From: Hanamia caeni
GTDB lineage: Bacteria > Bacteroidota > Bacteroidia > Chitinophagales > Chitinophagaceae
DNA length: 64,000 bases
Assembly (NCBI RefSeq): GCF_003721595.1
Contig: NZ_RJJR01000001.1
Location: forward strand, 310,001 to 374,000
Direction of reading: 5' to 3'
Position numbers and translations under genes: made by a program
In this document: positions 62,493 through 64,000 of the stretch, piece by piece
Layout of the letters: every line of letters starts with the position of its first letter
Numbering within the stretch: the stretch's first letter is position 1
The notes under the pieces: generated by a model
Told to the model about the DNA's origin: nothing
The model's database searches: none
The model's input: only the letters and a program-made list of their open reading frames with translations

Positions 62493-63919
62493 GTTAATTG
62501 ATCTTCTTTTATTTTCCCAATCAAAGTCCCTGCTGTACAGCTTTCCACGAAAACATCCACGTAATCTCCTTTTTTATAATTCCCGGTTTTGGGAAATACC
62601 GTCATTTTATTGTGATCGCTTCTTCCTGCCCACTGCTGATCGCTTTTTTTGGAGTCGCCTTCTATTAAAACTTTGAAAATTTTCCCCACATCTTTTTGCA
62701 TGCTTTTAAGCGAATGAACGCGGTGCAAATCCACAATTTCCTGCAGCCTTCTTTTTTTTACCTCCAGTGGAACATCGTCTTTAAATCTCCTCTCAGCCAA
62801 TGTGCCCGGCCGCTCAGAATAAAAGTACATATATGCCAAGTCATATTCGCAGTATTCAAAAAGGCTTAAGGTTTCTTTATGATCTTCTTCTGTTTCTCCG
62901 CAAAATCCCGTGATTGAATCTGTAGATAATCCACAACCGGGAAGGATTTCCCTGATACGGTTTACTTTCGAAATATACCATTCACGGGTATAGGTTCTGT
63001 TCATCATTTGCAAAATCCGTGTGCTGCCGCTTTGAACAGGCAGATGAATGTATTTACAAATGTTGTCGTATTTCCTCATAGTGAATAATACCTCATCTGT
63101 AATATCTTTCGGATGAGAAGTAGAAAATCTCACGCGTAGCAGCGGAGAAATTTGCGCCACTTTTTCCAACAAATTGGCAAATGAAACTACCGAATTATCA
63201 GCAGAACTTACCCATTGATAGCTGTCTACATTTTGTCCTAATAAAGTCACTTCGCGATAGCCATCATTAAATAAATCTGTACATTCTTTTATCACAGAAT
63301 CCGCATCACGACTGCGTTCTCTGCCGCGCGTAAAAGGAACCACGCAAAAAGAACACATGTTGTTGCAGCCACGCATGATGCTTACAAAAGCGGTAACTCC
63401 ATTGCTGTTCAATCTTATCGGGGAAATGTCGCCATAGGTTTCTTCGCGACTCAATAAAACGTTTACCCCTTTTTGCCCGCTTTCTGCTTCATCAATCAGT
63501 GCCGGCAACGAGCGATAGGCATCGGGGCCAACAACGATATCCACCAGTTTTTCTTCTTCTAAAAATTTTGATTTCAATCTTTCTGCCATGCAGCCCAAAA
63601 CACCCACCAATAAGCCCGGATTGTCTTTTTTCATTTTCCTGAATTCGGTCAATCTTCTTCTGACAGTCGCTTCGGCTTTTTCGCGGATAGAGCAGGTGTT
63701 GATGAAAATCATGTCTGCCTCTTCAAACTGTGGCGTAATTCCAAAGCCTTTTTCCTGCAAAATGGACGCAACCACCTCGCTGTCGGCAAAGTTCATCGCG
63801 CAGCCATAACTTTCTATATAGAATTTTTTTGTAAAAGGGTTATTGACAATATGTTTTGGCGCAAAAGCTTCTCCCTGCCTGCTTTCGTCGTGCTTTTTAT
63901 CAAGAGTTAATTCGAACAT
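62486..63919 (-). CDS. miaB: tRNA-2-methylthio-N6-dimethylallyladenosine synthase
   Basis: A 477-residue radical-SAM methylthiotransferase that modifies A37 of tRNAs. The first cluster ligands are in [19 protein letters not shown] and [10 protein letters not shown]; the radical-SAM cluster is CNNMCSFC. The C-terminal TRAM domain includes [15 protein letters not shown]. Length is normal. It is the first gene of the operon, with a TATCTTTG box 23 bases upstream. Confidence 0.97.
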   Translation of the reverse strand: MFELTLDKKHDESRQGEAFAPKHIVNNPFTKKFYIESYGCAMNFADSEVVASILQEKGFGITPQFEEADMIFINTCSIREKAEATVRRRLTEFRKMKKDNPGLLVGVLGCMAERLKSKFLEEEKLVDIVVGPDAYRSLPALIDEAESGQKGVNVLLSREETYGDISPIRLNSNGVTAFVSIMRGCNNMCSFCVVPFTRGRERSRDADSVIKECTDLFNDGYREVTLLGQNVDSYQWVSSADNSVVSFANLLEKVAQISPLLRVRFSTSHPKDITDEVLFTMRKYDNICKYIHLPVQSGSTRILQMMNRTYTREWYISKVNRIREILPGCGLSTDSITGFCGETEEDHKETLSLFEYCEYDLAYMYFYSERPGTLAERRFKDDVPLEVKKRRLQEIVDLHRVHSLKSMQKDVGKIFKVLIEGDSKKSDQQWAGRSDHNKMTVFPKTGNYKKGDYVDVFVESCTAGTLIGKIKEDQLTW

Positions 63920-63942
63920 TTCAATTTAAATTTCTAGGGCGG

Positions 63943-63950
63943 CAAAGATA
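63943..63950 (-). promoter_or_regulatory. Bacteroidota -7 box TATCTTTG upstream of miaB
   Basis: TATCTTTG on the - strand matches TANNTTTG, 23 bases before the ATG at 63919. No TTTG is seen at the usual spacing further upstream, so the call rests on this single element. Confidence 0.45.
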
Positions 63951-63973
63951 ACAAATTAAAAAATTGCGACACT

Positions 63974-64000
63974 ATGGCAGAGCTAAGAAAAACGCCGGAA
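63974..64000 (+). CDS. Possible start of a gene cut by the window edge
   Basis: An ATG at 63974 opens a frame of nine codons (MAELRKTPE) that reaches the window end without a stop. It is divergent from miaB with about 54 bases between. The polar start resembles a cytoplasmic protein, but nine codons cannot identify it. Confidence 0.3.

Overview
The window reads as chromosome of a Bacteroidota bacterium, most likely family Chitinophagaceae. The grounds are a SusC/SusD pair, lipoprotein signals of Bacteroidota type, promoters of the form TTTG-N18/19-TANNTTTG, an arginine operon with the N-acyl-ornithine carbamoyltransferase (argF') in place of ordinary argF, and families typical of the phylum (DUF1015, DUF4136, DUF1398, SecG next to an LptE-like lipoprotein). 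I saw no tRNA, rRNA, CRISPR array, transposase or prophage. The family-level placement is inference.

Layout. 1-2.7 kb: an exported metallo-beta-lactamase-fold hydrolase, an AraC-type regulator and a DUF1398 protein. 2.9-16.1 kb: a carbohydrate locus with a PQQ-type sugar dehydrogenase lipoprotein, a six-hairpin glycosidase, an NTF2-like protein, a secreted hypothetical protein, a TIM-barrel glycosidase and a GH16 glucanase on the + strand, facing a SusD/SusC pair on the - strand across a strong two-way terminator. The GH16 enzyme suggests a beta-glucan (laminarin- or lichenin-like) substrate. 16.4-20.4 kb: a loose region of small envelope proteins, a DinB protein, a lone response regulator, a 38-residue lipoprotein and a frameshifted DUF2807 remnant. 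20.7-27.5 kb: a tetR-tolC-MFP-RND efflux operon whose promoter lies inside a perfect inverted repeat. 27.6-34.7 kb: DUF502, zinc phospholipase C-like, serC, DUF1015, TPR and acyl-CoA ligase genes. 34.7-41.2 kb: a GT39 membrane glycosyltransferase, a GH2 beta-galactosidase, a sugar-porter MFS protein and a lipoprotein.

41.2-51.3 kb: prfC, then the arginine operon on the - strand in transcription order argA-like GNAT, argG, argC, argD, argF', argB, argE. The operon is interrupted by a four-helix-bundle gene and a VapBC module, lacks argH, and uses TTG starts in three genes. Upstream lie a consensus promoter and a long leader with two hairpins. 51.6-58.2 kb: a UbiD-family decarboxylase, a decayed DUF6922-like gene, lpdA, an NlpC/P60 lipoprotein, a YihY/BrkB membrane protein and mltG. 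58.3-63.9 kb: a - strand operon miaB, MntA, HepT, sigma-54 activator, LptE, acidic TPR-like protein, secG, in which a HEPN/MNT toxin-antitoxin pair is stitched between housekeeping genes by overlapping reading frames.

Most of the window is ordinary housekeeping and catabolic content. The points most worth a second look are the toxin-antitoxin and four-helix genes embedded in essential-type operons, the word-like repeats flanking the four-helix gene and reaching into neighbouring stop codons, the TetR operator/promoter overlap, TANNTTTG boxes lying only 4-7 bases before start codons, and an alanine at the substrate-specificity position of ArgF'.
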